Origin: Symsagittifera roscoffensis
Lineage: Eukaryota; Xenacoelomorpha; Acoela; Convolutidae
Assembly: GCF_963678635.1 (NCBI RefSeq)
Contig: NC_087065.1
Span: 36,975,888-37,039,887, forward strand
Direction: 5' to 3'
Length of the DNA: 64,000 nucleotides
The notes under the pieces were generated by a model that had not been told where the DNA came from, did not search any database, and worked only from the letters and a program-made list of their open reading frames with translations. Both the position numbers and the translations under genes were made by a program. This document shows, in pieces, positions 35,168-47,843 of the stretch (within the stretch, counting starts at the first letter, position 1; each line of letters begins with the position of its first letter).

Positions 35168-35440
35168 TTAAGCTGGGGCGGATTTAGGGGGGGGGGCGGA
35201 TTTAGGGGGGTCCCCCCTTTGATACTTTTTAATAAATCCATTTTTGGCCTACCGATCCTAAAATTTTTCTAAGGGCGCCTTTGGCGCCAATATTAACTAT
35301 TTTTTGAGGGGGAGCGCGCGCCAAAAAAACGCAATTTTTTTGTCAAAATTTTTCAAAAAGTGCCCAAAGTGCCCGATTTTTTGATTTTTTTGAAAATCCG
35401 CCCCCCTCGAGAAAATCCTAGATCCGCCCCTGGGCTTAAG
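35168..35440. mobile_element. MITE-like element with GGGGCGGATYTAGG terminal inverted repeats
   Basis: The left end TTAAGCTGGGGCGGATTTAG and the right end (reverse complement) CTTAAGCCCAGGGGCGGATC face each other around about 230 bp of AT-rich sequence containing the palindrome GGCGCCTTTGGCGCC. A second GGGGCGGATTT lies just inside each end. There is no coding capacity. Terminal motifs of this type recur in small DNA elements of many animals. I do not assign the superfamily. Confidence 0.65.
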
Positions 35441-36086
35441 ATAACTCTAAATTTTCTATATGAGGCATCTGTGACATTTTGCTTGGCTATGAAGCGACAG
35501 GTGGTAAGGTTGTTTTCCGCTATCACAAGCTCAAGTTCCAGGCCTATTTTTCAAGGCTTATTTCTGTTTCTCGTTTTTAGGGGTTTTGTCGCTCGTTGCT
35601 CGCGTTTGCGAATTGCAGCTTCGCTTATGTATGCTTTATTGTAATGTTTTGCATTGGATTGTACACAACCTGTGCCAGCACTTGAAATTCATCTTTACTG
35701 TTTTCTAACTAAATGAGTTTAATTTTGAAACTGAAGAAACTTGAAGAATTTCAAAACTTTTTCAGTTTCAGTTTGGCAAATTCTCTCAAGTTATATATTT
35801 TATACAAAGTATGGTTGTTACATATACAAGCTTGCCAGAGTAGTTTTTTATTTTATTTGCGTGAGCAAGTGTCTTGTAATCGGGAATGTGTAAGAAAGAT
35901 TGCTTACGTGAAAAAAAAACTAGTTCCCGATAAATAGGCAGATGCTCTTGCATGTATAATTATACCTGTAAGGCAATCAAGTTTTTTTCTCAGCATGTTT
36001 GCCTAGAATGAACATTTATCGAGAAAATAATGGTAGACCTAGTTTTTACCTTTTTTTTTCATTTTTATTTGACTCATTTTTTTGTT

Positions 36087-36275
36087 TGGACTGTATCGAT
36101 ACAATGTTGTATACAATGGAGGGTTCAATACGAAATAAACCATGCGCGTATCCAGAGCATAGTTTGGCTTTGAATGGTTTCAACAACCTGATAGAATATT
36201 TTCAATAAAGTGTTGTATTGTATCGCTTTATAACCCACGCTAAGCCAAACTATGTTCTGGATACGCGCGTGGTTT
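36087..36275. repeat. inverted repeat (foldback), 34-35 bp arms
   Basis: The segment around 36137-36171 (ACCATGCGCGTATCCAGAGC...) is the reverse complement, with about three mismatches, of 36240-36275 (...CTGGATACGCGCGTGGT). Outer sequence at 36087-36110 and 36205-36222 also shares TGTATCGATACAA/TTGTATTGTATCG. It could be a small foldback element or a worn MITE. Confidence 0.6.
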
Positions 36276-37979
36276 GATGCATATATGACCCTGGAATCCG
36301 GGGAGAAGCCTTTTAACATGAATCAATTTGAATATGGATTCCACTTACGAAATTCTTTCGGAATTACTAAGTACTTGTATAGTTATATTTGTTGGCACAT
36401 ACGTTTGTCCTGCAATACACAAGCAAATACAAGTAATGAAGTAGTAGTTTCGCAGCTGTTTTTTCATCCACGAGAGAATTAATTCATTATCAGAGGGCCG
36501 CCACACCCGAGGGTATTGAATAAATTTCCCGAGTGCGTGAAAAACCAACTGTTGCGAAAATGCTTTAGTCAACGAAAAATTTATATGTTGATGCTTATTT
36601 TTCACTTGCTAAAACAGTTGTTTTCTCACTTTAAAACATTTTTTCTAACTACCTCTACGGCTCATTCGCGAGCGTGCATGTAACAAATTGTTTCACGACG
36701 ATTGAACGCACGCTCAGCTCAACTAGTATTGTCCATACAAAAAATTTTATGTACTGATCTTTTCATGAACTGCGCATGAACGCACGCTTGTTGACTAAAA
36801 TTATGTTAGAGCATTAGTAGTGTCGCGGAATGCTCAATGAGTTATGAATAAGGTTATGAATGCATCAAATTGTTGCAGTTTCCTCATTTGTAAGTATATT
36901 CTTCAAATTATAAATTGATTCCGCGAATGGAAGTGGATTCTTCACTTCTATGAGCGGACTCCGATTGCAATTTGCAGCTTTTGTGTTCTTAATGAAAATT
37001 CCGCTTTCAATTTGCGATTTCCACGTCAGCACAATCCACTGAAAAGATGATTAATTATTGATTTACCGATTCTGAAGTTGGGGTTTCGAATTCAACAGGT
37101 TTTGTTAGGTTTGGAGCGATATAATGTTTTGGCCAATTGTCTGTACATTCGTTAGCAGTAAAACCGTTTCCTTAACAAATCCGTTTTCAGCAGTCCAAGT
37201 TTTCAGCACATTATGCCACTTTCTGTCTTATTTTTTTTTGTGCTCAGAACATCAGTCTAGTCCAAAATGCCACTTTCTGTCTTCTTTTTTAAGTTTCTTG
37301 TGTTCTTTTTTTTGTTTTTGCAGTTTTCTTTTATAAGGCGATTTAAAATAAAAAAATATTGTATCGGCTAGTGTAAATTTCTTTGTCATTATTTTGCTTG
37401 TTCGGCATTTCATTTTGTTGCTGTTTTATAGAGCTCCTTCTTGCCGTTTTGTGCGTTTTCTTTTCTGCGTAAAAAATGGGTGTATAAAATTAAAATTCAG
37501 ACTAAAAGACGATGAAAACTTTTTTTCTGCGTTAAAAAAACTTGGTTTGTAAGATTTAAATTTTGACTAAAGACGAAGAAAACTCTAAATAATTAGTTAT
37601 AGGGAAGCTTTCTGTGCCTAATTAATTTCAAAAACAATCAATGAATTAAATGATCCTAACTTGGCAAGGAAAACCTCAAATTCAAAATTATCCTCTCATT
37701 TCAGATGTCCCGAAGATCGTGGTGTTCTCATAGTCAGAACTAAAACATTTCAGATAATCTTTTCTAAATGACCGCTGAATGCTGGCATACTTGAAAATTT
37801 TAGAACTAACTTAATTGGAAATAGCTGATGAGTGAGAAATTCTAGCCTAAAAATCGAATATCTATTTTGGGAAAAATGTTGCCTCACAGACTCAAAGAAT
37901 CCTGTTTTCGGTTACCTTAAAATAAAAACAAAAGCGTGCAGATGGTTCTTTGGAGTTGACGCAGAATTATAATACAGGC

Positions 37980-40900
37980 TTGGAACGACCAAAATTTCGG
38001 TTTCGAGCCTGGTCAAAACCATTTTTTCTAAATTGTATTTTGTTTATCAGCCTTGCGATTAGCAAGGGTTTTACAATAGGGTACTAGAATTTTCCCCCGT
38101 AAATAAGTATGTTCACAAGACTAATTGATCCCCTCATTCATTTTATCATTCATCTTTGAATAGCTCTATTTCTTGAAAGTTCAAACAAAGCTACTATCAT
38201 TTAATTAGTAGTTATTTAAATCAGGTTTCAGGTTGTGATTATCTTCTCAAATTTCTTTTCGGGTTTGTGGTTTTCGTTCTAACTTTTGTTCGTTCATTTT
38301 CCGTTGTTCCAATCTAAACAGTGTTTACTATAATTGAAAGTTATTTGTGAATTTACTAAGTCTGATTTTGAGGTGTTTTTCCATGTTTTATTTTTTCGTT
38401 TTTTCTTTTTTAATTAGTTTAACAGTTTCAGTTTATGTCATATCGACTTAATCAAATTATATTGCGTAATTTCAAGGGCAAAATGTATTAGTATGCGATT
38501 ATGTGTTTCAGTTTGGGCGGGTTGTAAAAACTTTGAAATTTTTTTAGTAACAGTTTTGTTTCGATCCAAAGTTTGTTAACTTTGTTACGCTCTGTTGTTG
38601 CTGCTCCGTTAAAGGCTGTTTATGAACGTCATTCGATACAAACTTGAAGATTTTGTAGCTGCAGTTTCCTTTTTTTCAAGTTATTTTCAACATAATTTTT
38701 TTATTCATTCACTGTATTGTAGCGCAATGTGTTTTTTGCATCGGAAATTATGCGCTTTGATTTGCTTTTGTTTTGGATTTTAATTATATCTCTAGATTAA
38801 CCTATTTTGCTAAACTTTGAGATTTTTTAGGATTTTGATCGTTTTTAGGAATGAAACGAGTGGTCGGATAGTACTTCTGATTTGCCGTGGATTACAATTC
38901 GGATGGCCTAATTTTTTGCTCTATAATCAGAAGCTTCTGGAGATCGGAATGTTTTAGTGATTTTCAAATCTTAGAAATGCTTTTTTTGTTTTTGGTAAAT
39001 GATTTTTTTGTCATGCATATCATTTTTTTTGGTTTACATATAAGCCTCTCCGCGAAAATACATTTTCATAAATCGACTGAGTTTAGGTTAAATTAAGAAA
39101 TATTTGTTTCTAGGTTTGGTAGTGTAAAGTTGTTAAAGTTTTGTTCCTTATTTTTCTGTCATTTGAAAAGTCTTTTGGTTCTTAAATCATTTTATGCTAA
39201 TTAGGTCTTTTTAAGGCCAAATATCAAATAATTTTAAGCAACGAAAAAATTAACACAATTTGGAAAACTTTACTACTAAATACAAAAATAAAAAGGAAAA
39301 CATAATTAATTTTTGCTATTTCATTTGAATCTATTATATATTTAAATGCGGGCTTCACTATCTCGCCATGTTTAAGCTTTGTCAACGTATTATTTTTGCA
39401 TGTTTAAGCTATATCGTATATTGCAATGGTTAAGGTTTTTTTTTCGATTTTCCAATATGATTTTAGTGGTTATTTTACCGAGTTTAAAATAAGCAGCCCA
39501 ATATCGAATTAGTGGTTGCCAATTTTGCCTCCAATTTTGAATGCCCGAATCATTTTAATTTAACGAGATAAGACGATTTTTGAGATTTTTTCAAAAATTT
39601 TCAGAAATTTCAAATAACAAAATAATTTACAAAACTTCAAGTTCCCAACCCTGTAGTTGGGTGCTGTCAGAGTACTCTAAGGAGTTACAAATCTTGCCTC
39701 CAAGTATGACTGTTCAAATCCTTGTAGTTTTTGTGATGTGACGTTTTTTGTGAGTTTTTCAAAAAATTTTCAGAAAACTTATATTAATTTTTTTTTCGTA
39801 AAATTTGATATTCCCAACCCTGTAGTTGGGTCCTTTCAGAGTAATTTCAAAGATTGCGAATCTTGCCTCAAAATATGACGGCTCAATTCTTTGTAGTTTT
39901 CGAGATATGACGTTTTTTGTGATTTTTTCAAAAATTTTCAAAAAAACTTAAATTATTTTTAGTTTTTAAAAATCTGAAATTCCCAACCCTGTAGTTAGGT
40001 CCTGTCAGAGTACTCTCAAAAATTGCAAATCTTGCCTCAAGGTATGACTGCTCAATTCTTTGTAGTTTTCGAGATATGACGTTTTTTGTGATTTTTTCAA
40101 AAATTTTCAGAAAACTTCAGAAAGTTTAACTAAATTATTTTTCAAAATTTGAAATTTCCAGCGCTATAATTCGGTGTTGTCAGGGTACTCTAAAAAATTG
40201 CAAATCTTGATACATGCGACTGCTAAACGCGAGTGCTCAAATGCTTTTAGTTTCCGAGATGTGACGTTTTTTGATTTTTTCAAAATTTCTCAAAGAACTT
40301 ATCTACAAAGAAATTCAAAAAGTTTGAAACTACTAAATTGATGAAGATACAATTTTATTGTCAGCGTACATCCAGGCGTCTCAAATCTTGCCTCTTAATT
40401 TGAATGCTCAAATCCTTTTAGTTTCCGAGACAAGATGTTTTTTTTTTTTTTCAATTTTTTTTTTCGGGAAACAGGTTTAAAAAAATTCCTAACCCTATAG
40501 TAGGGTGCTCTCAGGGACTCTCAGTGATTGCAAATCTGGCCTCCAAATTTCTCCAGAGGCCCATTAAATTTTCAAGATGACGCTTTTAAAATGGTGCAGT
40601 CAGAGTACACTAAAAATTTGCAGATGTTGTTTCCAATATATGCGGTTTTTCGAAGCACCGGAGGTGCGTTAAACGCTAGTTTTATTTAAATAAATCGTTA
40701 ACTTGCTCAGATAAATTGATCAGCAATCGGCTAAAGCCATTTGAATTTGGCAACTTTTAAGTTTTGTTGTTACCTTGAAATATTTTTTTTCTATCAAAGT
40801 TTATTAAAGGTATATTAGTCTTTGCTGATTTTCTTATGCTGAGTAAGAAGGTTTTTATTTATTCAGGTTTTTTATATAGCCCTTTTCGTTACCCTTGGCC

Positions 40901-43560
40901 TCTGATTCTACTTGCGAGAGCAGGTGAATAGTAATCAGGATCTAGACTTTTTTTCCCAGAAAACAACGTTAACCTTTTCTGCCGACATTCTGACATGCTC
41001 AATTTTTTTGGAATTTTAAATAAAACTATTTCATAGTTCACGTGGAGCAATTCTTTATTCACATTTATTAAAGTTGATTTTTTTCTGGATATGTGTTTTG
41101 CGTCCTAATTTCTGTCGTCTGATTTTCCATTTTTTTTCAAATGCTGTTTATACTATCTTGCGGGTCTTCCAAGTGGTTCTTTTTCAGTTCCAGAGTTTTT
41201 TATTGTTTAGTTCGAACAATTTATACTATAAGTGAAAGTTTCTCAGTAGTTTGTAAATTTATCAGCTCTGTTTTCTTTTATAAATTTTAACCTTAAAAAG
41301 AAGTTTTTCGGTTAAATGGGTTCGTTTATTGTTATATCGGTTTAGTCAAATTATGTTGCACAGTTTTAAGTGCGAATGGAATGGATTTCAATCCCTTTTC
41401 TTGTTTCAGGAGGAATGACTCGTAAAAATTTAATTTGAAAAATTTTTATAGCTGGAAGTTTTTTAATGTCTAGTTTCGTTTTCGGCTTAACGAGGGTTGG
41501 TCCATCTTTTTTCACTTTAGTTGACGCTTGGTCTTTGGGTCTCAATGATTGTTCCGGCTGAATATGAACATCGTCGGATACAGTGTTGTGAAGTTTGTAG
41601 AGGGAGTTTTTTTTGGAATTGCAAGTTATTTTTCAGCCTATTTTTTTTTCGAAAAAGGAGATTTTTTTTTCAAGATTTTGTAATGCAGTGTTTTAATTGT
41701 ATTGCAAGTGTCGCGAAACTCCCGTTCGCCTCTGTGTTAAAATTTAGCTTTGGTGTTTCCAGCAGTATTTTGAGACCCAAACGAGTTTAGATTTTTTTTC
41801 CAACCGAAGTTTTTGGGTTCGTTTTCAACCCCACTAAACCAACGATATACATTAAAGCTTAAAAGCAGTCGAGACAAATTTGGTTTGACTTGTAACTGGA
41901 TTTCGCTTAAAAGTTAAATCTGTAAGCGTTACTCTGTATTTACATCCACAATTTTTTGTGTTATACTAAGAGTTAGTTTTTTTCCAACGGAAGTCGAAGT
42001 TTTTGGGTTCGTTTTCAGCTTCATTATATCAACGATATACGTGCAACTAAAATAACATATTGGGGCGGGTTGCAAAGTATTGCTTTTGGGTTAGCTATAA
42101 GACGATAACTCTTAATTTCAAAACTTGAGTAATATCTGGTGTTGGAGTTATCGCTTTGAATAATGTTTTGAATCATCACGAGTTATTGCAAGATTCAATG
42201 AATGGATTTTTAAAAGGAAGCTGGTTAAATTTTTTCCTAATCAGAATAATTATTTTTAAACTTATTACCCTTGCGATAAGCAAGTGTATTGCACTCGGGC
42301 TCTAGACTTTTCCCCGTAAATAACCATTTTCGCAGGACTCTCCCGGTGCACGTAGCCTGGAGGTAACCAATACGCTTTGGACGCCAAAGGTCTTCGGTTC
42401 GGATATGACCAGGATCTGTGTTTTTTTTTCAAACGGGAAATAGTCTGTTTCAAATATAATTAATTGTCAATTATTTGTCTACTTATTTTTTTGTCGGCTT
42501 AATTACCGCATCTTGTAATCCTTTTTGTGCTCGCGTTTTTCTTTAATGTAACTTTTAGTGTTTGATGTTACCTTCTTTGACTTCGTATTTTCTTCTTTGG
42601 TTTTTGTTCCGACTTTCGATACGAAAGTAACGGAATATTTGTGCTCGGGTGGGTTTTTTTTCTTCAGACAAATTTCGACTTTTTAACTAGCCATTTTTGA
42701 CGGATTTTTTTAAATATCATTCGAAAGGTATTGTTGTCTTGAGCTCAAATTTGAAAAGATATTTCACCTGTGATCATTTTTCGTAAAGTTATGAGGGTTT
42801 AAACATTGCCATTTTGGCCAATTTGGGACAATTAACGCGCGATATATTTCGCGCTATTAACGCGTAAGCGGAGAGTTAATCCGTCTTAGAAATCGTTCCA
42901 AATTGGTTTAACGAAGCTTATTTACCATAATTGATTTGTTACAAGTAGCGAAATCTATCTTTTAGTACTTTACATCGCGTGTGGGGGGATGATTTTTATA
43001 AAAAAAAATTTCAAATTTTTGAAGAAAAAAGTTTCATTTTTTTTTATTACTTTTTAATTTTTTAATAATTTTACTGCTCCATAAACCTTAATGGGCAGTC
43101 GGAACATTCAGGGCTTCGCCCTGATACGAGCAGTCTTGTTTTATTTTGCTTATAAACTTTGATCGGCCTCATTTATTTCCGCCTGTTTTTATCGGCTTAG
43201 TGATCTAATTTTGGATCGTTTCAAGAGAAGCACAAATTTTAGGCTCCTCTCCGCTTTTTTATAAGTTGGTTGTATTTTAACTACTCGGTGTTGAAATTTC
43301 CTTTTTTCGGCTTAATAGTTTTTGGCTTGTTTTATATCGGCTTAGTAGTCTCTTTTTGCGTCATTTGATGCGCAAAAAATTTTTGTGTGCCTATGTGTTT
43401 TATGAGGTCTAGGTGGACGTAAAATATTTTATTAGTTCTCTGTTAAAATAGTTTGAGTTTATTAGTTTGAAATTTGAATTTCGCAAATATCTTTTCATTT
43501 TGATCAATCTAGTTGTATCGCAAATAGTGCGAACCTCAGGTTCGACTCTGTGTGAAAGAC
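37980..43560 (+). repeat. dispersed same-orientation repeat family (several ~1-kb copies)
   Basis: Modules recur in fixed order on the plus strand: TTGCGATTAGCAAG and CCCCGTAAATAA (38050, 40910, 42272); ACTATAATTGAAAGTT with GTTTGTAAATTTATCA (38328, 41225); TTTCAGGAGG-like sequence with TCGTAAAAATT (41405); AGTTTCGTTTTCGGCTTAAC (41470); and the hairpin core near 41698 and 43517. The order matches 63090-63990. No protein-coding frame is conserved among copies. The region is strongly T-rich on the plus strand. Confidence 0.55.
39640..40660 (+). repeat. ~170-bp tandem repeat, about six degenerate units
   Basis: Units start near 39643, 39810, 39980, 40152, 40340 and 40487. The clearest units contain CCCAACCCTGTAGTTGGGT, a GTCAGAGTACTC segment, AAATCTTGCCTC and GAGATATGACGTTTTTTGTG followed by a T/A-rich stretch. 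The first segment is itself a small palindrome. Divergence rises toward the right end. Confidence 0.85.
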
Positions 43561-43706
43561 TTACTTGTAATGCATCTTGACCAGGTGGCTATGAAAAGGT
43601 ACCGCAATTGATTTTTCATCTGTAGTTAACCATTTGTTTTGGTAATATCTTGTAATATTTGGTTCACAACTCTGAGTTCTGTCCATTTTCCGCGTAGGAA
43701 TTGTTC

Positions 43707-43943
43707 ATGCCAGCCTGGCCTCTTACTGTTGTTGGTTTTATCTCCGCAACGATTTGTTTGTTTCTCCGCAACGATCTGCGGTCCCTGGATATTTTTGATC
43801 AAAAGTATGATGCATCAAATTTTAGAGTGACTTTTTGGCGTAGCGTGTCTGCAGGTTTTTTACCCTTCTTGGCTCCCCTAATATTTTTGTATCGGTTTTT
43901 CAGAGTCTGTATGATGCGCATTGCACGTTCAAAACAACAGTGA
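43707..43943 (+). CDS. small two-helix membrane protein (unrecognised)
   Basis: A 78-residue frame from an ATG that follows a possible acceptor (CGCGTAG, ending about 43697). It has two hydrophobic helices, around residues 5-21 (LTVVGFISATICLFL) and 48-64 (AGFLPFLAPLIFLYRFF), joined by a charged loop (LDIFDQKYDASNFRVTFWRS), and ends with a basic tail. A polyadenylation-type AATAAA lies near 44002. TRAPPC3 starts 243 bp downstream on the same strand. I do not recognise the family. The composition looks like a real small membrane protein rather than the surrounding AT-rich noise, but it could also be the last exon of a larger gene. Confidence 0.5.
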   Translation: MPAWPLTVVGFISATICLFLRNDLRSLDIFDQKYDASNFRVTFWRSVSAGFLPFLAPLIFLYRFFRVCMMRIARSKQQ

Positions 43944-44185
43944 AAGAAAGTTCCCTGCAATTCCCGAGGGCAACCATTTGAGTTAGTGTGAGTGCATATA
44001 AATAAAAACTGCAGTTGGACTATTCTGCATAAATTTGTGTGATTTAATTTTTGACGATTTGCAACATAATTTTTTTTTTCAAATGCAGTTGAAGATTTCA
44101 TTCCATCAACATTTTCATTTAGAAATTGATTGGCTCTCTATTTGCAGTAGAAAAACAGTGAAACTAGCTCTGAAGGGGAACGAGA

Positions 44186-47100
44186 ATGACTGGGAGACAG
44201 GGCGGCAGTAGCAGTCGGGGTGAGATGAAGAAGGTGAATGTGGATCTGCTGTCCCTCAGCTACGGCACTCTAGTGTTCCAACTCATCAGGGACTACGAGA
44301 ACGACGCTGAGGTTAGGAGAGACTGTTGTAGTCGTTGGCATAGCATCGCTTTCATACGAAGCATTTTGAAGTATTATTGAATTACTGATTGTTTCTAATT
44401 TACGACTCTTTTACGTCTCTTGTTATTTTTTTGTTTTTAGGCTTACCGCGAGTCAGCTTTTCTATAAGACTTCATGTCTTTCATGCTTCTGGTATACCAG
44501 AACGAGGAAATATTGGAAGCAGCAATATTTTAATACATATTAGCTGCGCAAGTCACATTAACATTTTTTTTTCAATAAATAATCGCTATTACTTAAAAAC
44601 TGGCAAATCAGTAATACGTACTGGATGATATTGTATGTGCTACAATAAAACGGTTTCTTTTTACCAGGTGAATACGCAGCTGGAGAAGATAGGTATCAAT
44701 ATTGGCACTCGACTTATTGAAGACTTCCTGTCCCGCTCACAGATGCCTAGATGTAAAGCATTCCAAGAGTCAGTGGAAGTCATCTGCAAGAGTGCCTTTA
44801 AACAGTACTTCGGAATATCCTCCGTAGAGGTCAGTCTTCTACTAGTCATCTGAGAAAAATTGCAAATTCTGGAGTTTTGATGCATTCTTGGCTGTTTCAA
44901 CAATTACACAAGCGATGTCTGCATTTAAAATGCGCACTGTAAATGGAGATTTGTTGGTTGTTAATTTATGTTTGTTGGTTGTTAATATAACCAACACCGA
45001 TTTTCGGACTACCGTTTTTTGCTTTTTTCTTTTTGTGCGGCTTGAACGACTTGGCTCATATTGAATCAGCTCAGAGGTCTCATTTTGAGAGATTTGATGA
45101 TCAAAATATATTTTCATTGCTTTTTTTTTCGGCTCAACATTTGTCTGCTCCATAACTGTCGGCTTTGTTACCGTTTTTTAAATTTTTAAGAGTCAGAAGT
45201 ATTTCAGACTCTTATATAGGTCGCGTTGATTTTTTTTGTTTTCTTTTCAGGAAAAGTCTTAAAATTTGTTCAGGCTCAAATTCACTTTTTCGCAGTTTGA
45301 ATTTTATTTTTTTTGAAGTTCAGCTTAATTTCTTTATTAAAAGGAAGTTAAACTCCACTGTCGAAAAGCAAAAATGAATAATTCACGAAAAACGTGATCG
45401 ACTTCTAATTTCGAAAGTGGAATTTAATTATCAGATTTCCCAGCGAAATAAAAAATTTACCTTTTAATCCAGTCTTCTCAAATTGTGTTAATTTTATCGA
45501 AAAAGTACCAATCATAAGTTATTCTAGAAATTCGAAGAGCTTCATGGACATCTATTTTTTTTTCTTTGAAATGCGAAATTTGAGATTTTTTCAAAAATTA
45601 AGTCGGTATTTTTTTCACTTTAATTGCGTTCATTGACTCTTTTCTAATTGTCTGTGGGCTATGTTTTCGATGCGAAATGAAATTTCATTAGTGTTACATG
45701 GAGTTTTTGTGAAAAGAATTTAATTTAGCACAAAGTTTTGAAAATTATATGTATTATTTTGATATTTTTGAGACGCTTTTGAGTTTTTTGCACTTCTCGC
45801 AGAAATTTTACTTTCCCTCAAACTACCTAACTGATTTTTTTTAAAAGTGTTACACAAAACCTGGCTACTCTCTATGTGCCTCTCTACAAAAACTGGCTAC
45901 TCTCTATTCTGATAGTATCTTTGTACCTTGCCCCACTTTCTACGGCCTTTCCGTGGGGGAGTTTTGACCAATAATTAAAAAAATTTTCTTGTCATTTTCT
46001 CAAAACTAACGTGCCAAATCCAAGGCTGAGGGATTAATAGAAATAACATGTTATAGTACTTTTGCCTGCATAAGCAGCTACGTTATGAGCATGCGTTATC
46101 AAATTGGTATATTGACTTTTTTCAGTTTTACAACTTGTTAAATAATTCTCAGTTGAGTCATTAGATAGCTTGGCTCATAATAAATTCGCATTTTTGGGTT
46201 ATCCGCCACACTTGGTCTAGAGGTAACTACTACGCCTGGGACTGCAATTTTTTTCAGTTTTGGATCTGACCAGGACCGGTTTTCAAAGGGGAGGTTTTCC
46301 GTTTCAAAAAATGTCGGCTTAGTCGCCTTAACTTGGATATTTGTTGTGCTGCTAATGCTTTTCTGTATAATTGAAAGTCTTTTGGATTTATTTTTTCAAT
46401 TGGTAATTGATTAAATGTGATTTTTATTTTCGCTTAAAAGCTTTATTTGGCCTCACTTCGTTTTATTTTTTATGGGCATAGTGACCTATTTTTGCGTCCT
46501 TTCAAGGGAAAAATGGTTTTAAAATTTTTTTTATAGTTCGGGATGGGCCTGGTAAAATTTAGAATTCATGGCAACAGTTTGTTTTTCAGTAGTTGTGATT
46601 TTGTTGATTGAGTGGCATTCATTTAGTTTTTCTGCTAGCTTGCAATGCTATGTGTTATCGCAAGTGATCCGAAGCTGTTTCACCTCTGTGTTGAATTATT
46701 TTGAAATACTGATTCTATCTTATTGCAAAGTTTCTTATTTCGCAGTTTCTTACAATCAATTTTTACGCCATAAAACTGGCATATGTTCTTGTATCGCAAG
46801 TGGTGCGAAGCTCTATTCGCCTGCGTTAAAATATGTATTTTAAAAATCTCGATTTGAACTCATATCGTTGAGTTTATTTTTTTTTGACTTTTAGGAGTCC
46901 TTGATAAAGATCCATAAGTTTCTACAATTTTATGCTGTAATACTAGGCAACCAACTGGAACTCAGCAATGACCGAGTGTAGTCTAATACTGAAAGAGAAC
47001 CCTCTGGCTGATTTTGTGGAGTTACCAGAGAAGCACCAGGGTCTATTCTACTCAAACATCCTCTGTGGAGTGATCAAGGGTGCTCTTACTGCGGTCCATC

Positions 47101-47344
47101 AAGACGTACAGTGCTCATTCGTACAAGATGTCCTATTAGGCAAGTGTTTTTTGAAAAATGCTACGAAATATTTTCTCTATTCAGCTGTTTTTAATTAAGC
47201 TTCCGATTCAATCTTCCGATTGAGTTTTCAGCGGTAACTGCTCTGTTAACAAGATATAAATGTTTAGGTAATCCAACGACGGAGATTAAGTTGAAGTTCC
47301 TGGGTATCATCAAGGACACAATTCCCGCTGGAGAAGACGACTAA
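44186..47344 (+). CDS. TRAPPC3: TRAPP complex subunit 3 (Bet3), four exons
   Basis: Coding exons: 44186-44311, 44668-44829, 46947-47139 and 47268-47344 (558 nt, 185 residues; human 180). TRAPPC3/Bet3 is a core subunit of the TRAPP tethering complexes that act as Rab exchange factors in ER-Golgi traffic. Family landmarks in order: SLSYGTLVFQLIRDYE, GINIGTRLIEDFLSRS, ATNWNSAM, NPLADFVELPEKHQGLFYSN and a C-terminus ending TIPAGEDD. Cys71 in SQMPRCKAF corresponds to the cysteine that is palmitoylated in the human protein. Introns 1 and 2 are GT-AG and in phase 0. Intron 3 is phase 1 and uses a GC donor (G followed by GCAAGT at 47140). Intron 2 (2.1 kb) contains copies of the dispersed repeat. All exon joins keep the frame and the protein is intact. 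Confidence 0.95.
44830..46946 (+). repeat. dispersed repeats inside TRAPPC3 intron 2
   Basis: 45400-45700 is an uninterrupted copy of the sequence split by the LINE at 25648-27262. 46205-46290 is a tRNA-like segment. Hairpin cores with ATCGCAAGTG lie at about 46655-46700 and 46795-46840. All are on the plus strand, as in the intergenic copies. No exon is needed here: residues encoded on both sides of the intron are contiguous in the family. Confidence 0.5.
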
Positions 47345-47843
47345 ATGCAACCTCTTTTCATCAATGGCGGGTGCAGCTGACCGAATATTAATGTTCAACT
47401 AATTATAATTTTCGGCGCTTTCCATTTGCTTATACTTAAAGAATTTTTTATTCCGGTTGTCATTCAATTTTTTTTTGTCGAAATTCAATGTGGATGTTAT
47501 GATTTTGTTGTTTTCTTGCTGATTCAAACGATTTAATTGCAATAATGTTTTTGTTTTAATAGACCAATTTTTCGGCTTTTTCCTGGGCTCAAATTCAATT
47601 AGAATATTTATTTATCTCCTTAACTTTGAAAGCTTATAATCCAGGCTATAAATGAATCTTTATCTGTGTACTATATATATGATGAATTTCTTTACAAACT
47701 AGAACTCTTTTCTGTTATTGAGATTGATCAATTTTTAAGGATGACCAAATTTCAGCTCACTGGTCATTAAGTTCATTGTTGACCTTAACTTTTCGTATTC
47801 ACTTATCTCTTTCTTGACTTTATCTGTTCATTGGTCGTAATTT

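Noticed and set aside
34889-35272. 127-codon plus-strand open frame
   Set aside because: It reads into the MITE's G-rich end (GGFRGGGGFRG-type sequence) and has no domain or splice support.
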